Shown: positions 12,501 through 28,000, numbered from the stretch's first letter. The stretch is 64,000 bases of DNA from Pelargonium tetragonum (GCA_036897445.1 JAYMTL010000061.1:1-64000); one strand, 5' to 3'. A program made the numbers and translations. The notes: generated by a model from the sequence alone, not told the origin.

Positions 12501-15500
12501 CTATCGATACGCAAGGAAGGGCGCAACCCCAAAGCTTAACAGGTACTCCTAGAATATTTTTAATCACCGGGCCCCTTTTTGTTCCTTTTATAAGGAGCCC
12601 CGAATTTGTTGCATAAAAACTAGAAGTATAAGAGCAGTCCTAAGAGGGAACTCTGTAAGTAATGAAAGGAGTAAACCTCGAATAAAACTTTAATACAAAT
12701 ATTGAATAAGGTCCTTTCCGGGTTTGCACTATCAATTTACTCGATTGTAGGCGACACTCTTAAGTATGCATACCAATTCTACCAAGTCCTCGGGAATAAT
12801 TGCAGATCGCTTTTTCCAAAAATACCAAGGTAAGGTTAATGAAGTTCCTTTTTTTGTAATGTGGATACTGGCTCTAGTTTACATGAAAATACATTTACAT
12901 TCGTGGGGTAAAAAGGGTGCTGGGAATTACACAAGATTTGTCATTTACGTCTGAAATTAATTGTACATCTATAAATTTGGGTCAAAAAAAGATGTTTTAT
13001 ATAAACTTTGACTTTCAGATTATACTGTGGCTTTGGGAGTGCTCCAGGAAAAGACAGTCAGTCTATTTACCGGGATAAACCGAGACTGTTAAACCTAAAA
13101 AAATCTTGCTTTAACTTGTAAGAGACTCTATTCTAATAATTCTTTTTGTTCAAATCCAATTATATAAGGCACAAAAAATCCTAATAAGATAAGGGGGAAT
13201 AATCTGAGGCTTGCCTGACCTAACTAAGGAAAGATAGTATGAAAAGTCTCTAAATCATGGAGTAATATCTCTTTCAAGAGTGCCCTAAGATACACAAGAG
13301 TTTAGTATTAAGCAACCGGCTAGTATTCATAAGGGTACCTAGTTTGTTTAGTATCCCCAATACCAAAGCACTGAAAAGGAGTCCCTTGTAAAACTTTAGC
13401 GTATTCTAGAATTTTTGTACGGGGGAGTGCTTTTGCTTCTAAAAAAATAGATAGGGTTGTTTTACGCTTCTACTAGATCTGGAATATCTTGTGTAACAGC
13501 TAAGGAGCTTCTAAAAGTGTTATATGTATATGCGCGGGACTCTAAACTGAAATTAGGAACTGCCACTTTAAGTCACTTCCTTTAGAAAGTTTTTCAAGAA
13601 TAATATCTTTTTCTTTCGTGCTTGCCCGCACTATATTCTTGATTTTCTGTCAGTTCAAATACGAGGCATATAGAATTCCTTAGGGGTTCCTCCAAGCAAC
13701 TAAATTGAGTCCCAGTACTTTAGAATTCCGCTTGTTTAAAGATTACCAACTAAAGTTTAGTCTTTCCTGGTGCATTGGTTATAACCTTCTCCCTATTTCT
13801 TAGATTTTGAACTAAATTGTTCTTATACTCCCTAAAAAAAGAATATTGTTACATCTTCATCCCTTTGAAAAATACCTGTTCTAAAAAGTGCAGTAATTCT
13901 TGGGGATTTTTCTCTACAAATTTCTAATCAAAAGCATTCCGCGTATTCTTAGTAGTAGAATAAAAAAGTTTTGACGTAAAGCGTTTTGGCTCCGTTTCAA
14001 AATATAAGTCTCTAATTGCATAAGGGTGTACTTTTTTACTAGCTCCTGCTTTTATAATCTTTTGGCCGAGTCTTCCCTTACAAGTAACTTCTAATGGCAC
14101 TCCTTGATTTCCATTGAAGCCCTACTTTCTTTAAAAGCCCCTTTTTACCCTTTCTTAACAAAGTTTTGATATTCCTGTTGGTTAAGCATTCCCCTTTAAG
14201 AAAGCCTCCTTTGTGTTCTATGCTACCGCCAATGAGGTATCTGCTCACTTTTTTGCATTCTTACACGCGAAAGTAGCCGGTTTATGAAATCAAGGATATG
14301 GAAATATTTGCAATAAATAGGAGCTTCCTTGTAAGCAAAAGAGGGAACAAATTATCCATAAGAGTTAAATAAGGGGGTTGGTTCATACCCAGTTTTTACT
14401 TACAATATTCAGAAGCTTTCAAATAAAGGTAGAATTCAGTTCTAAACACAGGATTAAAGTAAAGTTAAAGAAAAGAATTTGCTAACCCTTTCCTTTTGAA
14501 TTGAAATAACGGGGTATACGAGTAAGTACAAAAACAATATAACATACCCGATCTGACTATATAACTACCCATGTTATTTTTACTCGTGATGAATACTAAA
14601 GAGATTTCTCATTTAAACTAAGTTTGATTAAGAAATTAGGAAAAGCTCTAAAGTTTGGTAATAAAAAACTTTCTAAAATGTGCAATCCAGATACAAGGTT
14701 TCCTCTAAAAGGGATCCCTGAGTTGATCTTTTAACTTTCTACTATCTATAGAAAGTATGCTATACTCTTACGTTCAATATGTAACTAGCTCTGCCAAAAG
14801 GGCAAGTTTCAATTAGTAGGATTCCTGCAACAAGAAATTTCTCGTGAAAACTACTCTAACCGGTTCTGATTTACGCTTTTTTGTAAATGTCCCCACTAAA
14901 TTTTCTTTTTGTATAAAAAGACCCTGAAGTAGTTGTGTAAAGGATGAATAAAATCCCTAGAGGAGGCCATAAGGGCAACAATACCAATATAATTAGGGGT
15001 AGTTTCTGAATTAGATATGCAAACTAAGTAATATCTAATGAAAAGCCGACGTGGCATACGAGTATCCGGATAAATGTCTCAGTATGGTTCAATGAGTTAA
15101 AAATCATAGTAAGGAAATTAAAATCTGTCTCCGGATTACTTTCTAGGGTCTCCCTGTCTCCTGTCTATAGAAGATAACGAAAAGTATCTACAGCCCTAAA
15201 AGCCACAACTCCTACTTCGAAACCTTAAAAAAAGAATATAAGTCCAAAGCGACTGTCTTCCAGATGGGTAACGTCTCAATTAATATACTTAGGGTTGTCT
15301 ATACATAGGGTTGAATGCTTTTCTTAGTTTTTCCGGGAATTGTGAGTCCGTATTATAAAACTTTACCCCTTTAAACAAGGATGTCTTTAATAAGTTACGG
15401 GGTTTTCCAGCTTCAAGAAACAGAATTTAGTAGAAACAACTTTAAAGTAGGTTCAACGTTGCAAGAATCTCTTTACGTACTTTATAAGAAAGGGGTTTTT

Positions 15501-18500
15501 TCAGTAGCGGTAGTGGTAAGGTTAGGGTCCTTTTTTAAAGAGCGGTTCTCCGCGGAGCTTTGTAAGTATTTCGCAGTGTAGAATTTGAAACTCCTTTTAT
15601 AAACTTCTTGTACTGAACGTTTTGTCCTTAATTTCCTAGGCCTGCTTTGGTATTTTTTATTTAAATTTATACGGGTCCTCTTTAGGATTTAGGAATACGC
15701 ATTTTTTTAGTATCAACTCACTCCTAAATTTTTTAGAAACCGCTCTATTTTCGTTGGAAAGTCCTGAACCTATTAAGACCTCATTATACTTTTTTATCAG
15801 TAACTTAAAAAGTTAGACCTCCTATATAAAGGGCTTATAGATCTGTTTTAACCTCAGCAAAATCTGATTTATAAGTACTAGAGTAGCTGCTTAATTTAGA
15901 CAAGGGTTTTCTTCTTAAACGTAAGGATCCGCGCTAGAGAGTATACTATACTCGTTGGTTTTAGTAGAAGCCCCTTGATAGTTTACTCACAAGTTTTCGT
16001 AAATCGTAAATAATGGGTCTACTCCCTGCTTTTTGCCAGCTTATTTATTACTGCGGAGACTTCCGAAGTCGGTCGAAGTTTACCCAGTCTCCCAAGAAGT
16101 GGTATAAATTTAGATTGGTCTCCTTTTGGTTTTTACAAGGCAAGCTAATGGGAAAGGTAGCTTCTTATACTTTGGAATAAAGGAAGAAAGAATTTTTTCT
16201 GCAATTAAATAGCATTTTACCCTATAACCTTGAAGGTAGCTAAGCCCTTTTTCTTAGGAAAATTCCTCTATACTATATTTGATAGGGATCCTTTATTAGG
16301 AGGGGAATCCCTTTACTAGTTACTGAAGTGTAACTAGAATATAGAGATAATAAAAACGGGGTCTCGGATTATGGAGGTAGCTCCTTTTAGCAAGTAAGAT
16401 TACAAAGTAGTGGACCTAAAAAAGTTGAACAAAATCTTAATTTAAGAATTCTTTAAACCTGAAGAGCTCTAAAAACTTGGGATGACTAATAATACCCAAA
16501 TCTTATTACTAAAAAGTTTATTACCAAACAATCCGCACTCTCCTTTTGCTTTTTGATTAGACTTGTAATACGTATTAGATTTAAAACAACCCTAACAGCC
16601 AGAGGGAAGCCTACTACAAGTGGACTTACAGTACCTATAAAGGGTCCGCTTCCTACAGAGTACTTTGAAAGTAATAAAGTAAGATTTTACCTTTCAGAAT
16701 CCTAAAAGTCAAGACTCTTTAATCAAATACTTGATAAGTAGAAGGGTAATCGAAGGGATTTACTATCTACAACTATATCTAAAAGTACTCGTCCTTTTTG
16801 CTTACCTAAGTAATGAATTTCTTTCTTTTAGACTTTGTTCTATACGCATTCTTTGAATTAGAGTGAATTACACTAAATCTTATTTTTTAATACCTAGAGC
16901 TGATAGAGGGCTTTTACCTTTTTACCAAGGCCTCGAATGAAAGGATTCGTCCCATACCATAAAAGAGCGCTCCTATTATAATATAAAATTTCCTTACCCT
17001 AACTCTTACAAGCTGCCCCTTCTCAAGGCAAAGACTGAAAAGCGGAGAACTGGCATGTTCTAGCTTAGTTGTTATTAAAGGCCCTTTTTTTATTCCTAGG
17101 CTCGAGGATTCTTGTATTCTATCGAATTTTCCGAAAGTTATCTTCTTACGACAGAAAGTACAGATGAGTTCAAAGCACAGAAATTCTAGAAGGAACCTAG
17201 ATACAAATTCGGAACTTGCTTATATACTACATCGAGATCGAGGTGTAACCAAATTTATACCTTACTTTAAGAGTTTGCTCCATTTTTAGTTAGAGAGTAA
17301 GACGCGAGTTTTCTTGTCGCTTCCTATAAGTGGGCTAATCTCCCTATGAAATTTCTTAGAAAAGTCTTTATTCTATTTAAGTGATTCCGCTTTAGGGGTT
17401 CCCTTTTGTTTTGTTCTTTTAAAGGGCTCTCTTACTTATACTTAACTGCACTTGTGTTTTGAAAAATACTGTAAATACAAATCAGACAGTTTAAAGTTCT
17501 TAAATAGTGCATATAGGGATAGAGACTTTCTATGAGCTGACAAGGTGGACTAAGAACGAGAGATTAAGGCTTATTGCCTTTTTACTGAGAGTAGAGACTT
17601 CTATTTCTTAAAAAGCTAGTTCTGAAAACGGGTCCGGAGAATAGGATATTCTTTAAAATTAAGCGGGGTTCCTTAAAGAAAGGGGAGACCCGGCCTCTTC
17701 AATCAAGCTATAAATCTTAAATCATTAGCTAATAGTAAAAAGAAAGACTACTCTCTCAGAGTAACCCGCTACTTATAGTTATAGAACTCCTAAATAGCTT
17801 TAGAAATGAATACTTACTTACCTAAGCTAGGGCTAGCAGCTTCTATTCCTTGGGTATCCGGACTCTTGCATTTGGAAAACCCTTAAGTTTCGATCTCTTA
17901 CCCCGGGCATTTACTTACTAATTTATTTTATGTTTGATGTTTTTTAGCTTAAAGCCTGGGTGTTCTTTCTCCTGTCTTGTAAAGAAAGATTTAGGATATT
18001 ATCGTGTATTTAAGTTAGTGAAGTTTGGACCTTATTAATGCTTGTAATTTTATCCAAACCTAGGAGGGAATTGAACGAATAAGACACAGAATAAGGACTT
18101 CTTTTTTTTTTTGTATTTTTTGGCTTAGGAAATGAAAACAAATTTCGTTATGTATGAAATTTCCATGGAGTTTGCTTTCTCTATTATAGTACTAAATTGC
18201 TCCGCTAAAAAATAAGCTTTGGCAGGACATTTCTATTCTATGTGTATTTCTATTTCTAAACGGGTTTCTATATGTCTTACGTTTTAAAAAGATAGCAATA
18301 GTAAGGCAGTAAGGAAAATCCTTGATTAAAAACTCTTGTAACTTTTTTCTTTTCTAAGGACCCGCCTAAAAGATTAAGCGGAAAAATCATACTAATAAAA
18401 TCCAAATTTAGATAATAAAACTCGTTATAACAAAACCAGGGGGAATATGGGCGTCGTCATTAATTAAACATTCATAGCTTGCTCCTTGACAGGATCGCTT

Positions 18501-19003
18501 TTAGTTTTTTCCCAGATTTATATAGACCTACTTTCAAACTTTATCATTCTAAAAATACAGTAAAAATCTATATTACAGCCCCTAAACGGAATTCGTCGGT
18601 ATTGTCTTTTACAGGAGTTCCAGCTTCTCTAGACCTTACTGCTATGAGATGAGAGATACTTCAGGAATCTGTTGAGTACTTGTGGAGGGCTCTTGCTCTT
18701 TGCTAAATCTAAAAAAGACTGGGTTATACTAGAATTGGGGAATTCCTAGTTTGGTTCCAGGGGGCACCCTTTAAAGTGCTTGTTTTAATAACAGGTATAG
18801 CTCTTGTGCTTTAAAGCAGGAAAGGTTTAGCTTTAGAATTACTAGTGTGGTTGAAACCTTTTTTACTAAGAGGACTTAGAATATATTTTATCTTTTCTTT
18901 TAATAAACCTTCTTAACTTAGAGAAGTAGAGTCCCTTTATGATAGGATATCAAGGGCTTTTACTCTGCGGGGCTCCCTAAACTAAATAAGAGAGCTCGAC
19001 CAT
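9538..19003. other. Gene-free AT-rich DNA
   Basis: No coding sequence, tRNA or rRNA is recognised. Small frames such as 12766-12954 and 15381-15581 (62-66 codons) have no family signature. The GG...CC motif is frequent: GGATCC occurs near 11137, 12180, 15925 and 16285, and an 8-bp GGGATCCC lies at 14711-14718. A tRNA D-arm-like string near 9228-9250 was noted, but its downstream bases do not make an anticodon or T arm. Confidence 0.5.
14711..14718. repeat. Short palindrome GGGATCCC
   Basis: An 8-bp palindromic copy of the dispersed GG...CC motif in its A-left context, listed as a representative. Comparable copies with GGATCC cores occur at least 20 times in the window by eye, against about 6 expected from base composition. 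Confidence 0.5.
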
Positions 19004-19024
19004 AATTATAGTATAACTATAATT
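19004..19024. repeat. 9-bp inverted repeat with 3-base loop
   Basis: AATTATAGT at 19004-19012 pairs with ACTATAATT at 19016-19024 across ATA. It is very AT-rich, so it is a weak hairpin and a chance-level structure. A similar one (TTAATAGCT, CTAT, AGCTATTAA) lies at 19429-19450. Confidence 0.35.
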
Positions 19025-22000
19025 TACTCTATTCCTAAAATACCTGATTTTAAGGATTCTTAAAAAATAGAATTTCTTCCTTGTCTTGGTATAATCTAGT
19101 TTAAACTAAAAAAAGTTATCTAACATGTTTCGGGTACCCCTTATTTTTTAGGCTTTGACATTTTACACAAGGAGTTTCTACTCAGTGGGAATTCCTCAAG
19201 AATTTTAATAGATCAATGGGGGTCTCGCGCCGGGTAACGAATATAGGGTTAGTTTTTCCATAGGAGTTGGACGGACCTTAAGAGAGCAAATATAAATATA
19301 TTGGAAAAAAAGATCTAAGAAATCTTCAGTAGGCAAAATATTCATATCTGGAAGTGATACACCTATAAAAAGGGGCCTTTCTCAGTCCACTGAAACGGGT
19401 TTATAGAGGGAAATTCTTCTCTTTAAAATTAATAGCTCTATAGCTATTAAGCCTTGTTACACTCTCTTTTCTTTTGTAACTGAATTCCTTTGGTTATGGG
19501 CAGTCACAGTCTTATATGATGAATATTATAATTTTATTGCTTTGAAGTAAAAAGTAGTAAAGTTACTTGGTTTTTAATTAGATATAAAATATTTAGGACA
19601 CGATTTAGGGTATTCATATTTGTTAGTAAGAGTCCCGTTAAAAATTTGCTTTTATAGATTTTAGATATCCCTGAACAATTAGTTTTCTTCTTTTTTACCT
19701 AGGTTTTTGCAAATATGACTAATTTAATATAAAAAGAGAAGTTTTATTGCGAAGCTTCCTATAAAATTTTGATGCTACAAGAGAAAGTAGATTTTTAATC
19801 TTAGTCTGTACTTTCTTTATAATCCTTAGAATAAGGTATAAAATGACCTGTTTTTCATCTGATTAATTGACATAAAAATTCAAATTCATTGGTTCAAACC
19901 TTACCATATACATACTTGAAAGGACTTACTGGGTTAATAGAAAACTCACTTACAAAAGCATCTTTTGAGCCACAACACAACAAGTTTAGAAGGGAAGATA
20001 ATTTAGCCGGGCCTTAATCCTTATTGTTAAAAGGCCCCTTTTGGTATTATCCATGTAGATCCCTAAAAAATGAAGAGTTTCCCTTATTATTTATTATATA
20101 TATACCAAACTTTTTTCTTAAAATTACCCCTCGAGATATCCGGTTAAGTTCTTGAGCAATTCTATATTCTACCCTTATAATTTGAGTTTTGACAATTTCT
20201 CTTATGTTCTTTTTTTGGCCTTATTGCCCTAACCCCACCAATTTAGTAACTGAAAATTCTTTTTTCCTTGTTTTTTAGATCTGTAGACTTGAAACTGCTT
20301 TCTATTTATACCATATTACTTGAGATTCTTTAAGCTTGCTTTAAAACTTCATAGGCGTAAGAATTCTGCGCAGATTTTCTATTCAAGGTAGTTGCTATTA
20401 TTTAGTTTTCCTTAAAAATAGAAAATGCACTTAACAATCTCCTGTTATTTGCTTATGGGCTTCCAAGATTCCTAGCTCTCGAGTATTCTTTTCCATCTCC
20501 TTTTTTTGTAAACTTACTTAACTTGTTACTTAGAATTAGGAGTGCTCTTGACTTTACTCCTGAATAACTCGTACAAACAGTAAGGAAACAACCCCTTTAT
20601 CACTCTAGGCTAGACTTGGGCGTGAGGGCCAACAAGCATACAAACTCAGTTCTAGCACTTAAGACTTGAAAACCCTTCCTTTTGAATATCCCAGATTAGC
20701 TCCTACGGACTCCGTGTACTATCTACTAGCACTTCCTAAAAACAAAACTCAAAAAAGGAATCCATAAAGCCTTAAGAGGAACCCTATAAGTAGAAAGCTA
20801 AGTCCTTTTTCCCGACCGGAGTAAGGTTAGGGTAGTATAGTAGATAGTACAAACAACATTTCTTATAACAAACACCAAGAAAAACTTGAACTTTACTTCA
20901 CGGCAAACGAATTACTTTAGCTTTTAAGTTCTTTTTACTCCTTATTTTAGATCCGGGACTAAAGCAAGAAGACTTCCTTTGCTCTAAAGGCTTCTTTGCA
21001 ACCCTTTATTATTACCCTAAACGCATAAATTCAAAAAAAAGTCTTTACTTTATACTTAAAAGGGGGAACTTATTACTGACTTGATGTATCTCTTTTCTTA
21101 GAGCTGTATTATTACCCAGCATCTTCTTAACCTTCATACCAATACTTATTTTCTTAGTTATAGCCCTTAAACTAATATACACTATATTTACAAATATCTA
21201 AAAAAAGAACTGATAGGAGTAATACAATAACTCCAAAGCTACACAAGTACAGGTAAGAGTAAGCTGCAGAAGACTGAGAAGAAGCCTGTGGGTATATTAG
21301 GTATGCGTAGGAGTATGAAGAACAAGTCAAAGTAAGAAAGTGAAATAAAGTCTAAGTCATTGTGAGTTAATCCCTCTTCTTCTTAGAAGTTTCCCCACCA
21401 TAACCACGAGATAAAAGCAAGGGATCTTAACTAAGTAACTAAGCTCTATAAGTTTGTAAATCACTTAGATAAGGAAGCTCTAAAGATTAACCCGGGATTT
21501 TTGTCGGTAAGACCCCAGTATCGAGTTCGTCACAATTATATCTATAAATAGTAATAGTAATTAATACATCCAAATCTTGTGGCCAGCCCTGTTACTTAAA
21601 AAGGATACCCATAACCATAACGGGAAAGTCCTTGCTAAGAATTAAGTGAACTCATTAAGATTTCACAAGGTTCCCTTACGCCGTAATACCCAAGTTTAAG
21701 AGCCCCTTGTTAAAACGGGTGCAATTTATACCCTAGTCGTTCAAAAAGACCCGAGTATAACGGGTTTCTACAGGCACACTAGACTTTTATTAAAATAAAC
21801 CTAATCTTAGGTCCCGCTCTTAAAAAGTCGAAGTCTTAATATCTGCTTTAAACAAGCCTTTCCTAGTCTATCTATAGGAAACCCTGTTAAGAGTAGGAAA
21901 GACTAAAATAGCGTATCGGGCCCGCTAAGGGGCTTGCTGCTGTCGAAGGTTCTAATATGATGACACTTTTCTTTACTTCTCGTTCAAGCTCAAGACAATA

Positions 22001-25000
22001 AATTTGTAAAGTCTTGGTCCATTTTCAACTCCTGTTCAAACTAAAAACTTTGTAGAACAAGATGTAAAAGCGAGCACGTATAACACGAGCTAGATGTTTT
22101 AACCTACGAGAGTCTGGCGAGATCCTCTATTAGAATTTTACTATGATCACAATTTTTCTTTTTTAGATCTTCTCCTATTCTATATTTCTATCCCTTTCCA
22201 AGTTCTTGAAGTAAGAATCCTTTGAAACGCTCTTTAATAGAAAGCTCTTTTGCTGCACTTTTTGAGTTTGAAACTCAAGGACTTTACTTACTATATATTA
22301 AATTTTCGTATTCCAAGGTCGCAGTATTGCATAAATTAACCCAAATCACTTCTGTAGCTGGGGCCAAACCGTGCACTCCCTGCAAAAGGGCAATTTTATT
22401 CCCGACGTTACAACACGGGGCGCGAAAAGGTCTTATTGTAGCAACGACTTCTTAGTTTATGGTCTCAAAGTGAAAGACCCCCGTAGTTTTATTCAGTTCG
22501 ATACGTCTCACAGTTACCTACTCGGATAGCTTTTGACTCTTTTTTGGGGGGCTTCGTTCTAGAGTCAAGTTGTAATCACTTAAATATATAAGACAGTATT
22601 CAAAGCCCTGCTGCAGGGTAAAAATATATCCATTGTTACTCTTCTCTTACTTGAAAGTTACCCCCACCCTAATCTAAGTTACAGGATAAAATACTCATTC
22701 TGGGATTCTGCCCAAAGTAAGGGAAGCCCGTACGATAGACTTGAAATCTCTAAGGAAATCGCGGCTTTTATCAGTATTGCTTACAAAGTTAAACACCTAG
22801 ACCTAGACTAGAGAATAAACCGGCTTAATAGTTTGAAAACTTTTATTTTACATTTAAGACTTTAGTCGCACAGAATCCGGAGGAAAAGCCTCCCTTACCA
22901 AAAAAAAGCCTTAGAACTCTTATTACCTTAAATCCTGTGAGAAGCTAATAAAGAGCTGAATGGGACTCCCCTTTACTTTTACTTAGAGCCTTCCTAAAGG
23001 AAAATTCCACCCAGTTAAAAGATGAGAGTTAGGAACTATAACCCTGGATCTAGTAAGTCAAGTAAAGTAACTTCAATCATTATAAGTCTTTTATCTCTCT
23101 AGAAAACTAAAACTGCGTTCTAATTCTAGCCAAGTCAACTCCTAAACCCTCTTTCTATTTACACTCAATTTGACTCGCTTTAGGACTCTTTCTAATTGGA
23201 AAACGGGGCAAGAACAATAGAAAAACAACTTAATTCTAGTCATTTTCTTTGTTATATCCAATATCCCAAAAGTTTTGACTTCCCTGTTAACCAGAAAAAT
23301 GAGGGAAAACCTGGGACGAGAAAGAGAAAGCGGACTCCTTGCCGGGGTCATAGGCCCGTGTGTCTGTTGTTGTAGGTGCGAATCCTGTTCTTTTCGTTGT
23401 GTATAAGTAAAAAGGAATTGAGTATTATGCAATATGCAACATAAGTTTAATTAAAACCCCGGTAATTTTCTGTTGACAGATAGTTATCTTCTTTTTACCT
23501 TAATTACCGTTCTTTAAAAGTTATCCCTCAAGTATTCCCGGCAGCTGCTATTTGAATCAAGGACGCCAAAGGCTGGGTCCTTTTGTTGGGTATCTCTTCT
23601 CATACGAGTTTGGTATAGCAAGCCTTGAGTGGAATACAGGGCCCTTCGGTGTAGGTAACTTTGCAATAGAAAGCAAGCGTCAAGACTAAAGATGTTGGTT
23701 AAGGAAAGATTAGAATAGATAATGAGATTCGGGTTTATTCACTTTTTAGAAAAGGGCCCGGGTGCAGCCTAAAAGAAGAAGTTCTGCTAGCTTCTTTAGA
23801 GGGAAATTGAAATGAATTTAAAAAATCCAGCCATTAAACAGATATTAAAAGAGGAAGTATAAAAGTAGTCTTTGTTTTGATAATTTGGTCTTTCATAAGC
23901 TTAAATAAGCTGGAGGATAAAGAATTTTAGGTCTAACTAACAAAGGCTTTTTTTAATCCTGAGTAGCGGCCCGGCCGTTTCCTGTTTACTCTAATTTTTG
24001 TCTTAATTTTGGTTTCCCCTTATTTGGTAGGAAGCTTTTCCTTATAACTAATTAAGTAGTAAAGGGTAATATTCTATTGGTATAACCAAAACTTTATATC
24101 TATATACTTAGAATAACACTATAGGAGATAGCTAAAGACGACCAATAAACTACGACCCTTGCTTTGCTGTGTTACAACAAAAGTGCAGAGTGTATAAGTT
24201 CCCGAACTAAATAGAAAGTCCCCCTTTGAGGCTTGTCCACAGTAGTCAATTTATGTATTCCTAAAGGCAGTTCAAGCAAGTTTGGGTTATTAAATTTTAG
24301 GGGCATCCTTCCTATACAAATAGAATGAAAAGGTCGACTAAATAATTAGAATTTCTTTTTAGTAAGAAACAAGATCAGAGGTAACCAGGCCTGCTTCTTC
24401 TACATACAGTTCCTTTTTTAGATGAAAAGAAGGGCTCTGAGCTCAATACGAATGCTTTGAAAATAGGAAGAAGAGCCCTAGAAGTTGATTGGTGAAAAAC
24501 CAGATTATACTCCGCAGGGAGCTGTCAACTTAAGGTTCGATATAAAGGCTGAACCTTTGAATGTTAACTTCAAGAAACCGGTGCCTTACCACTTACTTTA
24601 AGCGACGGGCCCTATACTTAACGTAAAAAGGGATAACCCGAGGCCCCCTTTAGTTCACGAAAGTTGCTCGTTTTCAAGTGTTGTTGGTTCAAGCCGCTTT
24701 CTAAATAACAGAACGAGATTCTTGTTTTCATTTTTAACGTTTTTTACTTTATCTACAGTATACAACTCCTGAGCGTTTCCTGCAATACCACAACTTTTGT
24801 ATTTAGTACCTATTTTAAAGGAATCCTAAACTATCTTTCCGCACGAATAAACTGAATTTAAATTGATAACTTAAATGCATTTCCATATACTTAGCTATAG
24901 AAGCTACGAAAGAGCCTTCTTCTTTATTTACTTAAGCTTTTTGTTAAAGGTGATGCCTTATGTATAGAAAATTCTGTTTTAAGGGTATATATTTCTAGGA

Positions 25001-28000
25001 TTAACTCCTAATTATGCTTTTTAGAGGAGCTCTTTTTAAGAGAAAATGACCTTTCTTGTAATATAAGCTAAAAATGAAATAATTAGAGTGAGCCGCGAGC
25101 CGCTTCGCAAAAAGACAAATATATATATATCGAAATACCCCAAAAGTATTCTGGATCATAAATTCATATACCGATCTCAGCCACGATTACCCTTCCTGTT
25201 GTTAGTCAACAGCAGGCAATCCTTTCACTTTCAGTAAAAGACAAATCAAAAGAGTTAGTTTTCATGTATAGATTTTTTTATATCTCACCTCAAGTTTTAC
25301 CAATTAGGCAATTTTCTATATCCTGAAACTTAGTGTAAAAATGAACTCTTTTTCTACTACTATTTTCTGTTTTAGATACTCCTGCGTCATACTAGATCCT
25401 ATAATCTTTTTAAAAAGTATCCAACTAACAGGAATCCAAGTTTGGTGTATCAAATTAAGAAAGTTTTTCCAGTCTAGAGACACGAGTCCTTTACTCCATT
25501 TATAGCATATACACAAAGTTCTGTTTACTATTAATGCAAAAGTAATAATATACAATTAATTGTGTAAACAGAGCTTTACTACCAAAATAAAACCAACAGG
25601 ATAATCATAAGATATCTAGTATCTCTGGAACAATAAAAAAGCAAAAATTTGTTTTATTTATAAAATCCTAACTTCTATTTATATAAATTTAATTAACTCA
25701 GTTTAGGTCTATTTCCCCGGACCCCCTTATACTTATTCAAAATTTCTAAGGATTGCAGAAACCCGATATTTCTCAAATTACTAAAGCCTATTAGTACAGA
25801 ACTTGGGGGTAGAGTATCTAATATTTAGAAGACACCCATTCCTCCCGAAAAGTTTCTTAGCTAGTAACTCTTAATTTTGAAATCCTTTACTTATGTATTA
25901 TAAAATTGTATTAAAAAAGGCCTCTTTTAGGTCGATTTTAGTAGTTCCTCATTAAGTAAGGTACTTTGAGTCTCTGGGTTCAATTTATTAAGTATAGTTC
26001 TTAAATAAGCTTTTTAATAGAAGCAAACTCGCTTAGATTATAAGTAGGTAGTACTCACCGAGATTCTTTTATTGACTTAAGTTTTCACAAAAGTTCCTAA
26101 GGCTTAAATTCAATTAATTTAGTTAGATGGAAGTCGTTTAGTATAGAGAGGCTTGTTCTAAATATTTTAATAAAACTTATTGATTTGAAATGGTAATGAG
26201 TCGTCTTTCAGATTTCTTTAGAGTTAAATATAGGATTGTTGTTTACAATTACATATAAATAGAAAACTTAGAACTGCCTTTATAGCTAAAAGATAGGTTC
26301 CTCTTTCATTTATATGCTTGAAGTGTAGTGCCGCTTTGTTTTAGGAATTATAGGAAATAGATACTAGTAGAAGGAGTTTTCTACTGAGAAAGATTCTTAA
26401 TCAGATTTAGTTTTAAATAGTCTAATAGGGGGAGCTAACTAAATAATAATTCCTCCAGAATCTTTTAAAGTATTACAGTACTGGGAAATTCAAAGTTTAT
26501 ACATTTCAATAGTTTGTTAGTGTTCAGAGAGGTTTATTCTATATTTTATTTCACCCCTTTCTTAGTACTCATTTTTATTTATTTCCTACCTTACTTAGAT
26601 TTTACTAAAAAAACTTCAAACCTCTAATGGGTCCCCGCTCAGTTACACTTTATCCAAAAGCCATAACTAAGTCAATTTTGACCTTTTTAAAACTTAAAGC
26701 GAAAGCTTCCTTTATTTTAGGAACCTTTTTAACGAATCCTAAATAGAAATCTTGAAAACCGGATTAATTCCTGCTTTTAAACTGCGGCTGCTAAAAATAG
26801 AAATTTAAGTTTAAGAGACTAGAATGCTTTTGTTATACATGAAAAAAGGTTGACTTTAGGGACCTTTTACTTAGTGCTGTAGTATTTGATGAAATGACAT
26901 AATGATTAAAGTTTAAAGTAGAATATCTAAATCGAAGGGCTATGTTGGAAAAGTCCTCGTGGAATTAGAGTCTCAAGTTACTTTATATTCAAATAATGCT
27001 TAGCTTCACTATATCGGCTTAACCTAAAAAAATTTCTTGTATATACTTTTTACAAAACTGCTAAGTAAAATGTGTAAAGAAATAAGTACATTAAGTAAAT
27101 ATAATAAGAGTAGGGTACACTTTTATTTCCTCTTGCTCCGGTTATAAAACTGAACTTTTGAAATCCCTTTGATGCTAACTTCCAAAAAGCTAGCTCTATA
27201 CAGTATTTCCTATTACTTGCTGTAACTCCCAAAAAATTAGAATTCTAGTTTCTCTAGCACCTGTATATCCGCTCTAGTAGTGAAAACTCTATAAAAAGCT
27301 TTTACCCTAAAAAAAGAAGAGAAGAACCCCTAGCGAGTTGCACTTAGTTTCCAATTTCTTATAGCTGCTTCAACTAAAACTTCAAGAATAAGATATTTTA
27401 CATTTAAAGATAGAATACTTGTCAGGCTGAATCTCCTTTTTCCAAAATTCCTTAAATTCTGAGCTTTTTTAATTAAATTAAAGGTTTAAAAAAGTCTTAG
27501 CTCTTGGGGGTTTCTCCACTTAGAGTAGGACCCCCTCTTGGATTACTTCGAAATATTATAACTAATAAAAGTAAGCTTTATCCCAGAATCCCTCTAGCAT
27601 TTATCAAGACGACTTACAAGCTAGAATTAATAAACCAGTAAAAAAACTATCCCTTCTAGGTATTTCCGGTACTTAATTAGCACAAGCTTCCTTGCTAAAA
27701 AAAGGGCGCTCAAATCTGTAAAGCTTTTTCTGTTTCTTTTTAACAAAGTAATTCTTGTGATACTCGGACTTAGTACTTATTTATAAGCTAAAAATTAAGA
27801 GTTACTCCTTTGAGGTACAGGAAACAAGGAGGAATTTTCATTTTGTTGGTTTTGAATATGCTAACTTAGGTTTTGGGGAATATATATACTCCAATTTAAT
27901 ACAAGTTGAGTAAACTGACCCCAAATTCGTTTTTAATACTTATGACATTACAGAAGTTTTCTTATGCAGAAAGCAAAAAGCGACTATAACCTGCCTTGAC

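Noticed and set aside
19880-19915. GGTTCAAACC T-arm-like string with an upstream TTTTCAT loop
   Set aside because: Stem pairing fails at the third base pair and the Glu-like anticodon arm is unpaired.
23325-23385. T arm GTAGG-TGCGAAT-CCTGT with GGTCATAGG upstream, reminiscent of an initiator tRNA
   Set aside because: The bases between give no paired anticodon arm, so only one arm of a tRNA is present.
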